This document shows, in pieces, positions 27,056 through 37,057 of a DNA stretch of 64,000 bases. Positions within the stretch are counted from its first letter, which is position 1, and the number at the start of each line of letters is the position of its first letter. The DNA is from Solibacillus sp. FSL W7-1464. GTDB lineage: Bacteria; Bacillota; Bacilli; Bacillales_A; Planococcaceae. Position numbers and translations under genes: made by a program. The stretch is taken from assembly GCF_038004425.1 (NCBI RefSeq), contig NZ_JBBORC010000001.1:845001-909000 (forward strand), written 5' to 3'. A model generated the notes under the pieces. The model saw nothing but the letters and a program-made list of their open reading frames with translations. It did not search any database and had not been told where the DNA came from.

Positions 27056-28444
27056 ATGGCATTTACGTTTCGTTTACCAGATATCGGAGAAGGTATTCAT
27101 GAAGGTGAAATCGTCAAATGGTTCGTTAAACCTGGCGATCAAGTAAAAGAAGACGATATTTTAGCAGAAGTTCAAAATGATAAAGCAGTCGTGGAAATTC
27201 CGTCACCAGTTGATGGTACAGTAGAAGAAATCTACGTAGAAGAAGGAACGGTGGCGATTGTCGGGGATGCCTTAATCCGCTTTGATGCACCAGGCTATGA
27301 AGATTTAAAACTAAAAGGTGATGACCACCACGAATCAAATGAATCAAATAAAACAGAAGCACAGGTACAGTCTACTGCTGAAGCTGGCCAAGATGTGAAA
27401 AAAGAAGAAACTAAAAAGGATAAAAATGCAGATGCTGCTCAGCCGGAAGCTCCTGCTGAAACAGAAAAAGCTGCATCACCATCTGAATCGGAAGCTTCAG
27501 GCAAACGCATCATCGCAATGCCTTCTGTTCGTAAATATGCTCGTGAAAAAGGTGTCGAGATTCAGCAAGTTTCAGGTACAGGCAAAAACGGCCGTGTATT
27601 AAAAGAAGATATTGAAAGCTTCTTAAACGGAGGTCAACAGTCAGCATCTGAAAATGAAGAAACAAAAGAGACACAACAGCCGCAAGCAGAAGAGAAACAA
27701 ACAGAAACAAAACAGGCTGCGCCAGTTGCACTTGAAGGCGAGTTCCCTGAAACACGCGAAAAAATGAGTGGTATCCGCAAAGCAATCGCAAAAGCGATGG
27801 TACATTCAAAACATACGGCTCCGCACGTAACATTAATGGATGAAGTGGACGTAACAGAACTTGTTGCACATCGTAAGCAATTCAAGGATATTGCAGCAGA
27901 GCAAGGTGTTAAATTGACGTATTTACCGTATGTTGTGAAGGCTTTAATCTCGACTTTACGTAAATATCCTGATTTCAACCGTTCGCTTGATGATGCGACA
28001 CAGGAAATTATTCAAAAACATTACTATAATATTGGTATTGCGGCTGATACAGAAAAAGGTTTATTAGTTCCTGTAATTAAGCATGCTGATCGTAAGTCAG
28101 TATTTGGCTTATCTCAGGAAATTAATGAATTGGCTGTAAAAGCACGCGATGGTAAGCTAGCAACGCATGAAATGAAAGGTGCGTCAATGTCGATTACAAA
28201 TATCGGTTCAGCCGGTGGACAATGGTTCACACCGGTAATTAACCATCCTGAAGTGGCAATCTTAGGAATTGGGCGTATTTCAGAGAAACCAGTAATAAAA
28301 AATGGTGAAATTGTAGCAGCACATGTGTTAGCATTATCATTGAGCTTTGATCATCGAATGATCGATGGAGCGACTGCACAAAACGCTTTAAATCATTTAA
28401 AACGTTTATTAAGTGAGCCGCAACTATTATTAATGGAGGCGTAA
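27056..28444 (+). CDS. pdhC: Pyruvate dehydrogenase E2, dihydrolipoyl acetyltransferase
   Basis: 462 residues. A single lipoyl domain has its lipoylated Lys at about residue 43 in [12 protein letters not shown]. Then come a charged Glu/Gln/Ala-rich linker, a peripheral-subunit-binding domain ([20 protein letters not shown]), a second flexible linker and the catalytic core ending [12 protein letters not shown] with the His/Asp catalytic pair. It forms the core to which E1 and E3 attach. Confidence 0.97.
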   Translation: MAFTFRLPDIGEGIHEGEIVKWFVKPGDQVKEDDILAEVQNDKAVVEIPSPVDGTVEEIYVEEGTVAIVGDALIRFDAPGYEDLKLKGDDHHESNESNKTEAQVQSTAEAGQDVKKEETKKDKNADAAQPEAPAETEKAASPSESEASGKRIIAMPSVRKYAREKGVEIQQVSGTGKNGRVLKEDIESFLNGGQQSASENEETKETQQPQAEEKQTETKQAAPVALEGEFPETREKMSGIRKAIAKAMVHSKHTAPHVTLMDEVDVTELVAHRKQFKDIAAEQGVKLTYLPYVVKALISTLRKYPDFNRSLDDATQEIIQKHYYNIGIAADTEKGLLVPVIKHADRKSVFGLSQEINELAVKARDGKLATHEMKGASMSITNIGSAGGQWFTPVINHPEVAILGIGRISEKPVIKNGEIVAAHVLALSLSFDHRMIDGATAQNALNHLKRLLSEPQLLLMEA

Positions 28445-28448
28445 AAAA

Positions 28449-29861
28449 ATGGTAGTAGGAGATTTCCCAATCGAACTAGATACTCTTGTAGTAGGTTCTG
28501 GCCCTGGTGGTTATGTAGCAGCAATCCGTGCAGCACAAACAGGTCAAAAAGTAACAATCGTTGAACGTGGAGCATTAGGCGGAGTATGTTTAAACGTAGG
28601 TTGTATTCCTTCAAAAGCGTTAATTTCTGTAGGTCACCGCTTTGAAAATGCTCAACATTCAGATGATATGGGTGTTACAGCATCTGAAGTGAAATTAGAC
28701 TGGTCTAAAGCACAAGCATTTAAAGACGGCGTTGTTAAAAAGTTAGTTGGCGGCGTTGAGGGCTTATTAAAAGGAAACAAAGTAGATATCGTAAAAGGTG
28801 AAGCATACTTCGTGGATGCAAACACTGTACGTGTTATCGACGGCGATAATGCTCAAACTTATACATTTAAAAATGCTATTTTAGCAACAGGATCTCGTCC
28901 AATCGAAATCCCGACATTTAAATTTACTAAGCGAGTAGTAAGCTCAACTGGTGCATTATCTTTCCCTGAAGTACCAGGTAAATTAGTAGTTATCGGTGGC
29001 GGTTACATCGGTACTGAGCTTGGTTCTGCTTATGCTAACTTAGGTTCTCAAGTAACAATTATCGAAGGCGGCAAAGATATTTTAGCTGGTTTCGAAAAAC
29101 AAATGACGCAAATCGTTAAAAAAGGCCTTAAGAAAAAAGGTGTTGAAGTAGTAGTAAATGCATCTGCTAAAGGCGTAGAAGAAAACGAAAACGGCGTAAT
29201 CGTTACTTATGAAGCAGGCGGCGAAGAGAAAACTGTTGAAGCAGATTACGTATTAGTAACTGTAGGTCGTCGTCCGAATACGGATGAAATGGGCTTAGAA
29301 GAAGTGGGCATTAAATTCGCAGAACGCGGATTATTGGAAGTAGACAAACAAAGTCGTACTTCAGTATCGAACATCTATGCAATCGGTGATATCGTTGCTG
29401 GTCCACAACTTGCTCATAAAGCTTCTTATGAAGGTAAAGTTGCTGCAGAAGCAATCGCTGGTGAACCATCAGTAGTTGACTACTTAGCAATTCCTGCAGT
29501 ATGCTTCACAGATCCGGAAATGGCGACTGTAGGCTACTCTGAAGAGCAAGCAAAAGCGGAAGGTTTAGAAGTGAAAGCTGCTAAATTCCCATTCGCTGCA
29601 AACGGTCGTGCATTAGCATTAAACGAAACAGAAGGCTTCGTGAAACTAGTAGCACGTAAAGAAGATGGCTTATTAGTTGGTGCTCAAATCGTTGGTGTTG
29701 GTGCCTCTGATATGATCGCTGAAATGGCAACTGCTATTGAAGGCGGCATGACTGCAGAAGATATCGCATTAACAATCCATGCTCACCCAACTTTAGGTGA
29801 AATTACAATGGAAGCTGCTGAAGTTTTACTAGGCAACCCAATCCATATTGTAACTAAATAA
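28449..29861 (+). CDS. pdhD: Dihydrolipoyl dehydrogenase (E3)
   Basis: 470 residues. It has the FAD motif [11 protein letters not shown], redox-active disulfide [16 protein letters not shown] motif [11 protein letters not shown], second FAD motif IYAIGDI and the C-terminal HAHPTLGE His-Glu pair. It reoxidises lipoyl groups and makes NADH. Last gene of the operon, 4 bp after pdhC, followed by a terminator. Confidence 0.97.
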   Translation: MVVGDFPIELDTLVVGSGPGGYVAAIRAAQTGQKVTIVERGALGGVCLNVGCIPSKALISVGHRFENAQHSDDMGVTASEVKLDWSKAQAFKDGVVKKLVGGVEGLLKGNKVDIVKGEAYFVDANTVRVIDGDNAQTYTFKNAILATGSRPIEIPTFKFTKRVVSSTGALSFPEVPGKLVVIGGGYIGTELGSAYANLGSQVTIIEGGKDILAGFEKQMTQIVKKGLKKKGVEVVVNASAKGVEENENGVIVTYEAGGEEKTVEADYVLVTVGRRPNTDEMGLEEVGIKFAERGLLEVDKQSRTSVSNIYAIGDIVAGPQLAHKASYEGKVAAEAIAGEPSVVDYLAIPAVCFTDPEMATVGYSEEQAKAEGLEVKAAKFPFAANGRALALNETEGFVKLVARKEDGLLVGAQIVGVGASDMIAEMATAIEGGMTAEDIALTIHAHPTLGEITMEAAEVLLGNPIHIVTK

Positions 29862-29872
29862 TTTTATGAAAT

Positions 29873-29910
29873 AACACTGCTCATTTTTGATGATGGGCAG
29901 TGTTTTTTTT
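29873..29910 (+). terminator. Terminator of pdhABCD
   Basis: AACACTGC-CAT and ATG-GCAGTGTT arms followed by eight T. Confidence 0.85.
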
Positions 29911-30161
29911 GTGGATATGTGTAATGGGGGTGTCTTGCAAGGGGAAACTGGTTTTCTTGTGGGGGGAATTTTAATTTTCTAACGTTTGAAAGAAAGGTTT
30001 TTAAATTGTGAAATATGGTTATATATAACTGGAAAAGATATTTTGATAGTGCAACATGTAGAGCAAATAAACTATTTGTCATTAAATATATTGTGGAAAA
30101 AGTTCTGATTTAATGGAGTAGACCGCATGTTAGATTTTTTTGATTAAGGGGTTGGGATGTT
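29911..30161. other. Gene-free interval after pdhD
   Basis: A+T-rich with a few G runs (GGGGGTG, GGGGGGAA). I see no convincing gene, RNA or strong promoter; AAGGGG ahead of 30162 is the only clear signal. Confidence 0.4.
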
Positions 30162-30734
30162 ATGGACCATCAAAATGAAAAAAAGAAGAATGAATGGATA
30201 TCTTCGACAGTTGTATTATTAATGGATTCGAGAGAAGAAAGGCAAAAGGGACAACCAGAGCATTTTGCTGCAATTGCGTTAGATATATTAGTAAGGAAGC
30301 TGCTGGAAGTGCAAAAGGAAAATTTCACAAAAGATTCTTATGATTTGTTGCAGCATGCCATATTCAATGCAATAGGGATGAAGTCTACTGATATAGCACA
30401 AGCTTCTGACGGGCTGATAATAGCCGCTGGGAAACTTCAAACAAGTCCTTTATTAATGCATTCACCTCATCCATATAACTATATTAACAAAGTAAATCCA
30501 ATTCAAAATACCGGCTCTGTTTTGCGTAATACATTGCAGGCGATTCTATTTAATGTACAACGATTCCCGTATAATGAAATGACTGATCGATCTGTTAAAC
30601 AAATAAAACAAACAATTCAATTTGCAAAAGAAACGATTGATCAAAACGCAACCACACATGAACTTGTTTTCGCTTTAAGAAGTGTTTTAGGATCACTAAT
30701 GGATATACAGTTACCAACAAAAAAGATGGTTTGA
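30162..30734 (+). CDS. Unrecognised soluble protein (190 residues)
   Basis: Begins MDHQNEKKKNEWISSTVVLLMDSREERQKG. No membrane segment, no signal peptide. It is mostly helical, with HFAAIALDILVRKLLEVQ and a long basic helix TDRSVKQIKQTIQFAKETIDQ. I recognise no motif. In B. subtilis the gene here between pdhD and speA is slp, a small lipoprotein; this is not it. RBS and codon use look normal for the window, so it is probably expressed. Hairpin follows about 65 bp downstream. Confidence 0.65.
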   Translation: MDHQNEKKKNEWISSTVVLLMDSREERQKGQPEHFAAIALDILVRKLLEVQKENFTKDSYDLLQHAIFNAIGMKSTDIAQASDGLIIAAGKLQTSPLLMHSPHPYNYINKVNPIQNTGSVLRNTLQAILFNVQRFPYNEMTDRSVKQIKQTIQFAKETIDQNATTHELVFALRSVLGSLMDIQLPTKKMV

Positions 30735-30796
30735 AAAATTAATGGTCTTAGAGCGATGAGAATATTAAAGAGGTGTTAATTGAATCCGACTGACTG

Positions 30797-30832
30797 AAGC
30801 TATCTTGAATAAATTCAACAAGATAGCTTTTA
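30797..30832 (+). terminator. Terminator of the 190-residue gene
   Basis: AAGCTATCTTG (30797-30807) and CAAGATAGCTT (30819-30829), perfect 11-bp stem with a short T run. Confidence 0.7.
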
Positions 30833-30884
30833 ATATTGCTGAAATATAATTGGAATACAACCAAATTATAGCAGGAAAATAAAA

Positions 30885-30913
30885 TAGACAGAAATTTCTA
30901 ATAGACGTACAAT
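30885..30913 (+). promoter_or_regulatory. Putative sigma-A promoter of the lrgAB-like pair
   Basis: TAGACA (30885-30890), 17 bp, TACAAT (30908-30913), 26 bp before the GTG start. Confidence 0.55.
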
Positions 30914-30938
30914 AATACTGTGTAAAGGGGGAGAGCGG

Positions 30939-31352
30939 GTGGAGATTATTCGTACTATTGCTCAAATTGGTATTATCATTCTATTTTATCTCGCTGGAGA
31001 AATTATCGTTTCAGTTACCGGCATTATTATACCCGGAAGTATTATCGGGTTAGTTATATTATGGCTTGCGCTATACTTTAAAATTTTAAATGTGAAATAC
31101 ATACAAAAAGGTGCCAGTTTTATGTTGGCATTTTTAACATTATTTTTTATTCCTTCTACTGTAGCAGTCATCAATTATCCTGAACTGCTCACTTTATCAG
31201 GAGCTCTTTTCGTTTTAGCTGTTATAATCAGTACCATTTTTGCGCTAGTCATTACCGGTAAAATCAGCAAACTGATAGAAAGAAAGGAACGAAAAATGAA
31301 GGAGGAAGAGAATATTGCTGCATCTACTGCTAACTCTATTCATCATAAGTAG
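30939..31352 (+). CDS. CidA/LrgA-family holin-like membrane protein
   Basis: 137 residues with four hydrophobic helices. The family motif around PGSIIGLVILWLALYF is clear, and FFIPSTVAVINY follows. LrgA/CidA proteins are small holin-like proteins linked to murein hydrolase control and cell death in staphylococci; a related pair in B. subtilis (PftAB, formerly YsbAB) transports pyruvate. GTG start behind AAAGGGGGAG. The next gene overlaps by 38 bp. A pyruvate role would fit its place near pdh, but that is inference. Confidence 0.85.
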   Translation: MEIIRTIAQIGIIILFYLAGEIIVSVTGIIIPGSIIGLVILWLALYFKILNVKYIQKGASFMLAFLTLFFIPSTVAVINYPELLTLSGALFVLAVIISTIFALVITGKISKLIERKERKMKEEENIAASTANSIHHK

Positions 31353-32004
31353 CACCGTTCTTCTTTTTATATTACTGAACAGGCTATACTTGAAAGTAGG
31401 TCACCCATTATTGTTGCCTATTTTAACGGCGACTTGTGTTACAGTCATTATTTTACTAGTTTTTAATATTCCGTATGAAACGTATATGGAGGGCGGGCAA
31501 TGGATATCCAAAATGCTGGGTCCGGCAGTTGTAGCGCTGGCATTTCCTTTATACAACCAGCGAGAGCTTATATTCAAATACAAGTACTCGATTATTACCA
31601 GCATCGTTGTCGCAATGCTTGCGGGTCTTATGAGCGTTGTATCATTGCTTTTCCTTTTCGGGTCAGGCAGAGACTTTATCCTTACTTCTTTACCTAAATC
31701 TTTAACGACACCTGTAGCGATGCAAGTAAGTGATATTGTTGGGGGAATACCGCCTCTTACAGCTGTAATGGTAATGGTGGCAGGATTTACTGGTGCCATT
31801 TTAGGACCGGTACTATTTAAAGTATTTAAAATTGATACGGCAATAAGCCGAGGGGTCGCTATGGGAAGTGCTTCACACGGTGTAGGATTGACAAAGTTAA
31901 AGGAATATAGTGAAGAAGATTTATCGATCGGTTCACTGTCTATGGGGCTCAGTGCTGTGGTGGGGGCATTCATCATTCCGCTTATTTCGATCTATTTATT
32001 TTAA
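31315..32004 (+). CDS. CidB/LrgB-family membrane protein
   Basis: 229 residues, TTG start with GGAGGAAGAG upstream, inside the 3' end of the lrgA-like gene. Multiple helices, with the LrgB motifs GPAVVALAFPLY, SLPKSLTTPVAMQVSDIVGG and GSASHGVGLTKLKE. It works with the upstream protein as a two-component channel or transporter. Same alternatives as for the partner. Confidence 0.88.
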   Translation: MLHLLLTLFIISSTVLLFILLNRLYLKVGHPLLLPILTATCVTVIILLVFNIPYETYMEGGQWISKMLGPAVVALAFPLYNQRELIFKYKYSIITSIVVAMLAGLMSVVSLLFLFGSGRDFILTSLPKSLTTPVAMQVSDIVGGIPPLTAVMVMVAGFTGAILGPVLFKVFKIDTAISRGVAMGSASHGVGLTKLKEYSEEDLSIGSLSMGLSAVVGAFIIPLISIYLF

Positions 32005-32033
32005 AAAAGACAGACAGCATTTAGCTGTCTGTC
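32003..32033 (-). terminator. Terminator of speA
   Basis: GACAGACAGC and GCTGTCTGTC (32009-32033) with six T on the minus strand; may also stop lrgB transcripts. Confidence 0.8.
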
Positions 32034-32040
32034 GAACATA

Positions 32041-33510
32041 TTAATAAATTGCTTTACGTTCTTTAATAACACGAATATTTTGTAATGTACTGTCTTCTGG
32101 ACCTTGAACAGGGAGACCTGCTTCAATATTCATCCTAATAAAATCGATATTGCTTTGCGTAATTATTTCCCCGGGAATAAAAATTGGAATGCCCGGTGGA
32201 TATACCATAATAAATTCTGCGCAAATATACCCTTCTGCCTGTGCAAGTGGAATACTTTCTGTCTGTGCATAAAAAGCATCACGCGGTGTCATGGCCAGAG
32301 CGGGAATTTCAGGTATTTGAACATTTGTTTCAGTAACCGATGCATCCGATTCGAAGTTTTTCGACATACGTGTCAAAGCATTAACAAGTAAATTAATTTC
32401 TTTTTTCGAATCTCCAATTGTTACTAAGCATAAAATATTGTATAGATCGGACAACTCTACTTCCAAGTTGGCGTTTTGACGTAACCATTCTTCTGCAACA
32501 TGTCCGGTAATACCTAAATCTTTAACGCAAATTAACAGTTTTAATGGATCCATATCGAATGTAGCTGAAGTTCCGAGTTTTTCACGTCCTACACAATGCA
32601 GATGCGGAATTGAGTTAATGCGTTTACGGGCATCTTTCGCCAAACGGATTGCTTCGTCTAATAAATCATATCCATGAACTGCAAGCTGGCGACGTGCCGT
32701 ATCTAAAGACGCCAGTAATGGATAGGAAGTCGATGTCGTTGTCAGCATAGAGAATACAGCTTGTACTCTTTTAGCTGTTACAAGACCTTCTCTGACGTTT
32801 AAGACAGAGCTGCCTGTCATGGAGCCGCCAAGCTTATGTGTGCTCGTAGCAGCCATATCTGCGCCGGCTTGCATTGCAGATAACGGCAGCTCATCATGGA
32901 ATTTAATATGAACGCCATGAGCTTCATCTACAATTACCGGAATATTACGTGCATGTACAATTTCGACAATGCGTTTTAAATCTGCAACAAAACCAAAATA
33001 CGTCGGGTTGATGACAAGTACGGCTTTCGCATCTGGATATGTTGTCAATGCACGCTCAACGGACTCAGGTGAAATACCATGAGAAATGCCGAGCTCACTG
33101 TCGACTTCCGGATGAATAAAAATAGGAATAGCACCTGCAAAAACAATCGCTGACATAATTGATTTATGTACATTCCGCGGTACTATAATTTTATCGCCTG
33201 GGCCAACGACAGTCATAATCATCGTCATGATGGCGCCACTAGTACCTTGCACGGAAAAAAATGTATGGTCAGCACCAAAGGCTTCAGCAGCAAGGTTTTG
33301 TGCTTGCATAATCACACCTTTAGGAGCGTGTAAATCATCTAGTGGAGCAATATTAATTAAATCAATTGATAAAACGTTGTCGCCTACAAATTCTCTGTAA
33401 GCTGGATCCATTCCTTGCCCTTTTTTATGGCCGGGAATATGGAACTGGATAGGGTGTCTGTTGCGATGCTTAAGTAATGCATCAAACAAAGGAGTCTCTA
33501 ACTGTGACAA
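32041..33510 (-). CDS. speA: Arginine decarboxylase SpeA (Orn/Lys/Arg decarboxylase, aspartate aminotransferase fold)
   Basis: About 489 residues. Starts MSQLETPLFDALLKH, then FHIPGHKKGQGMDP, the PLP-lysine motif STHKLGGSMTGSS, the DEAHGVH motif and the C-terminal wing FIMVYPPGIPIFIPGE. It is very close to my memory of B. subtilis SpeA, which turns arginine into agmatine, the first step to putrescine and spermidine. I prefer TTG at 33510 from that similarity, with GAGGTGG upstream; a GTG at 33522 would add four residues. It follows pdh as in B. subtilis. With the pot operon it gives both synthesis and uptake of polyamines. Confidence 0.93.
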   Translation of the reverse strand: MSQLETPLFDALLKHRNRHPIQFHIPGHKKGQGMDPAYREFVGDNVLSIDLINIAPLDDLHAPKGVIMQAQNLAAEAFGADHTFFSVQGTSGAIMTMIMTVVGPGDKIIVPRNVHKSIMSAIVFAGAIPIFIHPEVDSELGISHGISPESVERALTTYPDAKAVLVINPTYFGFVADLKRIVEIVHARNIPVIVDEAHGVHIKFHDELPLSAMQAGADMAATSTHKLGGSMTGSSVLNVREGLVTAKRVQAVFSMLTTTSTSYPLLASLDTARRQLAVHGYDLLDEAIRLAKDARKRINSIPHLHCVGREKLGTSATFDMDPLKLLICVKDLGITGHVAEEWLRQNANLEVELSDLYNILCLVTIGDSKKEINLLVNALTRMSKNFESDASVTETNVQIPEIPALAMTPRDAFYAQTESIPLAQAEGYICAEFIMVYPPGIPIFIPGEIITQSNIDFIRMNIEAGLPVQGPEDSTLQNIRVIKERKAIY

Positions 33511-33636
33511 CGCAGGTACCACCTCACTATTTAGTATTTTTTAAAAACAAGTGAATTATAGCACCTATTAAAGTTGCTGACTATATAAATATTTCAATCA
33601 ACTGAATTAACAGTTATTATCTTAGGGGGAATGACA

Positions 33637-34596
33637 ATGAAATGGCAAACAAAAGTAACCGATTTATTGCAAATCCAATATCCGATTATTCAGGGCGGAC
33701 TGGCGTATCTGGCCTATTCAGAGCTTGCTGCGGCGGTATCCAATGCAGGAGCGTTAGGACAGATTACCGCCATGAGCTTACCATCACCTGATGCATTGAG
33801 AGAAGAAATAAAAAAAGTGAGAGAAATGACTGATCGACCGTTTGGGGTAAACTTTGCGATCGGGATGCATGGAAAAGGATACGAAAAAATGATCGAAGTG
33901 GCTGGTGAGATGGATGTCCCCGTAGTAACAATAACGGGAGGAAATCCTGCACCGATATTCGACATATTAAAAGATGCATCATGTAAAAAACTCGTACTGG
34001 TGGCTGCGAAACGACAGGCGCAAAAAGCTGAACAGCTGGGTGCGGATGCCGTAATGGTTGTCGGGCAAGAAGGCGGCGGCCATTTAGGGAGAGATGATGT
34101 TGGAACAATGGTTCTAGTACCTCAAGTTGTCGATAGTGTATCGATTCCCGTCATTGCTTCAGGCGGAATCGGAGACGGTCGCGGATGGATGGCGGCACAT
34201 GCATTAGGGGCGGAAGGAATTGAGATGGGGACACGCTTTATTGCAACGAAAGAATGCGTACATGCTTCTTTAGCATATAAACAGGCACTGATGGAAAGTG
34301 AAGAAACAGATACAACGATTATTAAACGCTCGATCGGTGCACCTGCCCGAGTGATCCGCAATGCGTTTACAGATGAAATTTTAGGGGTGGAGCAAAAAAC
34401 GCCTACATATGAAGCACTGAAATCATATATTAGTGGTGAAGCTAATAAAAATTTCATTTACGATGGAGATGCGACAAAAGGTTACGGATGGGCTGGTCAG
34501 GTAACGGGATTAATTCAAGATGTACCGTCAGTAGAAGAATTAATTCAGCGTATGGTTGTACAAGCGGAAAAAATCCGTTTAAAATGGGGACAGTAA
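33637..34596 (+). CDS. Nitronate monooxygenase-family flavoprotein
   Basis: About 319 residues, FMN-dependent TIM barrel. It has PIIQGGLAYLAYSELAAAVSNAGALG, GVNFAIG, GADAVMVVGQEGGGHLGRDD (the GxEAGGH-like motif) and PVIASGGIGDGRG. The family includes nitronate monooxygenase and FabK-type enoyl-ACP reductase; the loops look more like the former, detoxifying propionate-3-nitronate. ATG at 33637 has AGGGGGA at 6 bp; the ATG at 33631 is too close. Divergent from speA and followed 24 bp later by yktA. Confidence 0.85.
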   Translation: MKWQTKVTDLLQIQYPIIQGGLAYLAYSELAAAVSNAGALGQITAMSLPSPDALREEIKKVREMTDRPFGVNFAIGMHGKGYEKMIEVAGEMDVPVVTITGGNPAPIFDILKDASCKKLVLVAAKRQAQKAEQLGADAVMVVGQEGGGHLGRDDVGTMVLVPQVVDSVSIPVIASGGIGDGRGWMAAHALGAEGIEMGTRFIATKECVHASLAYKQALMESEETDTTIIKRSIGAPARVIRNAFTDEILGVEQKTPTYEALKSYISGEANKNFIYDGDATKGYGWAGQVTGLIQDVPSVEELIQRMVVQAEKIRLKWGQ

Positions 34597-34620
34597 CAAT
34601 TAAAGGCAGGTAAATAATTT

Positions 34621-34890
34621 ATGGAATATTCATACCCATTATCGACGGACTGGACGACAGATGAAATGGTCGATGTCGTACGCTTTTTTGAAGTGGTGGA
34701 AATGGCTTACGAAAAAGGGGCGAAGCGTGAACTAGTCATGGCTCGCTACAAACGTTTTAAAGAAATTGTACCTTCCCAGGCGGAAGAAAAAACAATCTGC
34801 CGTGAATTCGAGCAGGCAAGCTCTTATGTACCATTCCGTGTCGTAAAGCTGGCGAAAGAATTAGCGGACGGACAACTTGTAAGAATGTAA
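34621..34890 (+). CDS. yktA: YktA (UPF0223)
   Basis: 89 residues, MEYSYPLSTDWTTDEMVDVVRFFEVVEMAYEKG, matching UPF0223/YktA. All-helical, function unknown. Same position as in B. subtilis, between speA and yktB. Close spacing suggests cotranscription with the nitronate monooxygenase gene. Confidence 0.9.
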   Translation: MEYSYPLSTDWTTDEMVDVVRFFEVVEMAYEKGAKRELVMARYKRFKEIVPSQAEEKTICREFEQASSYVPFRVVKLAKELADGQLVRM

Positions 34891-34967
34891 CAAAAATTCT
34901 GTGACAGAAATAGCAGTGCATGGATAAGGCAAAATACTTCAAAAAAGAAACGAATATTCTGTACAGC

Positions 34968-35013
34968 AAAAAGCAGCATTTTTCTCCGAGAGGAAAATGC
35001 TGCTTTTATTTTA
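34968..35013 (+). terminator. Terminator of yktA
   Basis: AAAAGCAGCATTTTTC and GAAAATGCTGCTTTT arms around TCCGAGAG with a T-rich end. Just upstream are two short palindromes, TTCTGTGACAGAA (34897) and CTGTACAG (34959). Confidence 0.8.
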
Positions 35014-35093
35014 ATCTTTAGAATTTTTTAAATTATTTTTAAATTGTTGGAATGTTTAGCAGTCTTTTGTACATATTAATAATAAATGGTCGA

Positions 35094-35717
35094 TTAGCCT
35101 TTGATGATTTCATAAACAGGGAGAAGCTCATCAAATGTTCGTTCAGCCAATTGCAAAAATTGTTCTGCAGACATTTTAATTGCCTCATCTGCAGGTATAC
35201 GACGTCCAACAAGAAATTCTCCTTTTTTTACATCACGCAGGCGTATAAGGAGCTGTTCAAGCTTTTCATTGCGCGCTTCTTTTAAAGGAATTGTATGTGG
35301 TTGCATATGATCGCCGGAAAGTACAAAATCATCGGATAAATCTTTAATCACTTGCATATTTTCCAGTAAGCGCTGTGCCATTTCTTGTTTATGCGGCGCT
35401 TCATATATCACTGCAACTACGATGAAAAGATGCGTACCCCATAATCCAATCTGGAAATGCGGCAATGCTTTATAACCACGCTTATACGGAGCAAACGCAA
35501 CCCATGAGTCTTTTGGCGGGTTTACAGTACGGCGGGCATGTTTTGCAACATGACCAAAAAATTCTTCTCCTGTTTGTGCACTGAAATACCCTGTAAAGGT
35601 CTCCGAAAGCTCATTAAACTTCGGGCGTATAATTGTTGTTAAAGCGTCCATACGCTCATCTAGACCATCAATACTAAATACTTGAAAGTCTTCTTTCGTC
35701 CATTTGACAATACTCAT
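35094..35717 (-). CDS. yktB: YktB (UPF0637/DUF1054)
   Basis: About 207 residues, MSIVKWTKEDFQVFSIDGLDERM, with HARRTVNPPKDSWVAFAPYKRGYKALPHFQIGLW typical of DUF1054. A cytoplasmic protein of unknown role. ATG at 35717 with AAAGGA upstream is preferred over the longer frame. Transcribed against its neighbours yktA and the ykzI-like gene. Confidence 0.9.
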   Translation of the reverse strand: MSIVKWTKEDFQVFSIDGLDERMDALTTIIRPKFNELSETFTGYFSAQTGEEFFGHVAKHARRTVNPPKDSWVAFAPYKRGYKALPHFQIGLWGTHLFIVVAVIYEAPHKQEMAQRLLENMQVIKDLSDDFVLSGDHMQPHTIPLKEARNEKLEQLLIRLRDVKKGEFLVGRRIPADEAIKMSAEQFLQLAERTFDELLPVYEIIKG

Positions 35718-35887
35718 TTTTATAATTCCTTTCATTTTATGTTTATTTTATTAACTTTTTGGGAAAAAATCTTGTAATAGAAACTTTATACCAGCGGAAA
35801 AATAATAATGGCGAGGCTATTAAGAAATTACTTATATTCTCCAGTTTGGTTAAAGTCTGAAAAATTATGATAAGGAAGTGATTTATT

Positions 35888-36085
35888 ATGAAACAGATGA
35901 TTAAGATTATACGCAAAGTTGATATTGAAAAGCAATATGAAGAGATTTTAATGTTGGAAATGGATTATGAACTGGCAACACTCTATGCTGCGATGAATGA
36001 AAAAAATCAGTCTGATATTGATAAATCTAAAAAACGTTTATCAGAAATTCAAGAGGAATTAAAGGGTCTACATGCATATGCGTAA
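35888..36085 (+). CDS. Small helical protein, YkzI-like
   Basis: 65 residues, MKQMIKIIRKVDIEKQYEEILMLEMDYELATLY, then a charged C-terminal coiled-coil-like helix (KSKKRLSEIQEELKGLH). The place between yktB and suhB is that of ykzI in B. subtilis, and the sequence is compatible, but I am not certain. Function unknown. GGAAGTG precedes it and a clean terminator follows. Confidence 0.7.
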   Translation: MKQMIKIIRKVDIEKQYEEILMLEMDYELATLYAAMNEKNQSDIDKSKKRLSEIQEELKGLHAYA

Positions 36086-36105
36086 CAAAAAAATGTTTCC
36101 AAAAT

Positions 36106-36145
36106 AAAAAATCACTTGCGGACGTAAGAAAGCAAGTGATTTTTT
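36106..36145 (+). terminator. Terminator of the ykzI-like gene
   Basis: AAAAAATCACTTGC (36106-36119) and GCAAGTGATTTTTT (36132-36145). TATAAT at 36148-36153 just after it, with a TG one base before, is a likely extended -10 for suhB. Confidence 0.85.
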
Positions 36146-36226
36146 GTTATAATAAGGGTACTTTAAAAAACGCTCAACATAATTACATAAATTAACTGGC
36201 GATTGTTGTCGGAAGGTGGATGAACG

Positions 36227-37021
36227 ATGGATATAAAACAACTGGATAAATTTGCAAAAGAAATTATTTTTGAAGCGGGAAAAAATATTCGATCAGCATT
36301 TTCCTATAATATTGAAATCGAAACAAAGTCGAATCCCAATGATTTAGTAACGAATATAGATCGTGAAACAGAATTGTTTTTCATTGAAAAAATAAAGGCT
36401 TTTAATCCGGACCATCGTATTTTAGGTGAAGAAGGAATGGGCGAAAAAGTTGAAAGTTTGGAAGGCGTTGTGTGGATTATCGATCCGATTGACGGAACGA
36501 TGAATTTTGTGAAGCAGCATCGTCATTTCATGATTACAATCGGCATTTATGTTGATGGTGTTGGAGTGTTGGGGTACATATTTGATGTGATGCGGGAAGA
36601 TTTATTCAATGCAATTGCAGGTGAAGGGGCATGGTATAACGATTCTCCGCTGCGCAAGCTGCAGCCGGTGAAAATCGAAGAGGCGGTAATCGGCATCAAT
36701 GCTAACTGGGTTACACCGAATAGTCGCATCAACCACGAAAAGATTATCGAACTTGTTCGCACGGTGCGCGGGACACGTTCCTACGGCTCGGCAGCAATGG
36801 AAATCGCCTTTGTTGTAAGCGGAAAGCTGGATGCTTATATGTCCATGCGTCTTGCACCTTGGGATATCGGCGGGGGAGTGATCATTGCAAAAGAGGTAGG
36901 GGCGATTGCCACAAATCTGGACGGCAAAGGTTTCGATTATTTATCGAAGGATACATTTCTAATTGCGAATCCTTCCATTCATCATTTAATCTTGGATAAA
37001 TATATTGAAGAAAAAAAATAA
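36227..37021 (+). CDS. suhB: Inositol monophosphatase-family phosphatase (SuhB/YktC)
   Basis: 264 residues with the metal and catalytic motifs LGEEG, WIIDPIDGTMNFV and WDIGGGVIIAKEVGA. Mg-dependent phosphatase of the IMPase family, acting on inositol-1-phosphate or related sugar phosphates; B. subtilis YktC is an IMPase. Same gene order as B. subtilis. Ends at a hairpin shared with ylaF. Confidence 0.9.
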   Translation: MDIKQLDKFAKEIIFEAGKNIRSAFSYNIEIETKSNPNDLVTNIDRETELFFIEKIKAFNPDHRILGEEGMGEKVESLEGVVWIIDPIDGTMNFVKQHRHFMITIGIYVDGVGVLGYIFDVMREDLFNAIAGEGAWYNDSPLRKLQPVKIEEAVIGINANWVTPNSRINHEKIIELVRTVRGTRSYGSAAMEIAFVVSGKLDAYMSMRLAPWDIGGGVIIAKEVGAIATNLDGKGFDYLSKDTFLIANPSIHHLILDKYIEEKK

Positions 37022-37057
37022 AAAAACTTCGGTGCTCATTGCACCGAAGTTTTTTTC
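37021..37057. terminator. Bidirectional terminator between suhB and ylaF
   Basis: AAAAAACTTCGGTGC and GCACCGAAGTTTTTT, perfect stem with a TCATT loop. Confidence 0.88.

Noticed and set aside
33764-34108. Long minus-strand frames inside the nitronate monooxygenase gene
   Set aside because: Shadows of the real gene; the plus-strand protein has full family motifs.
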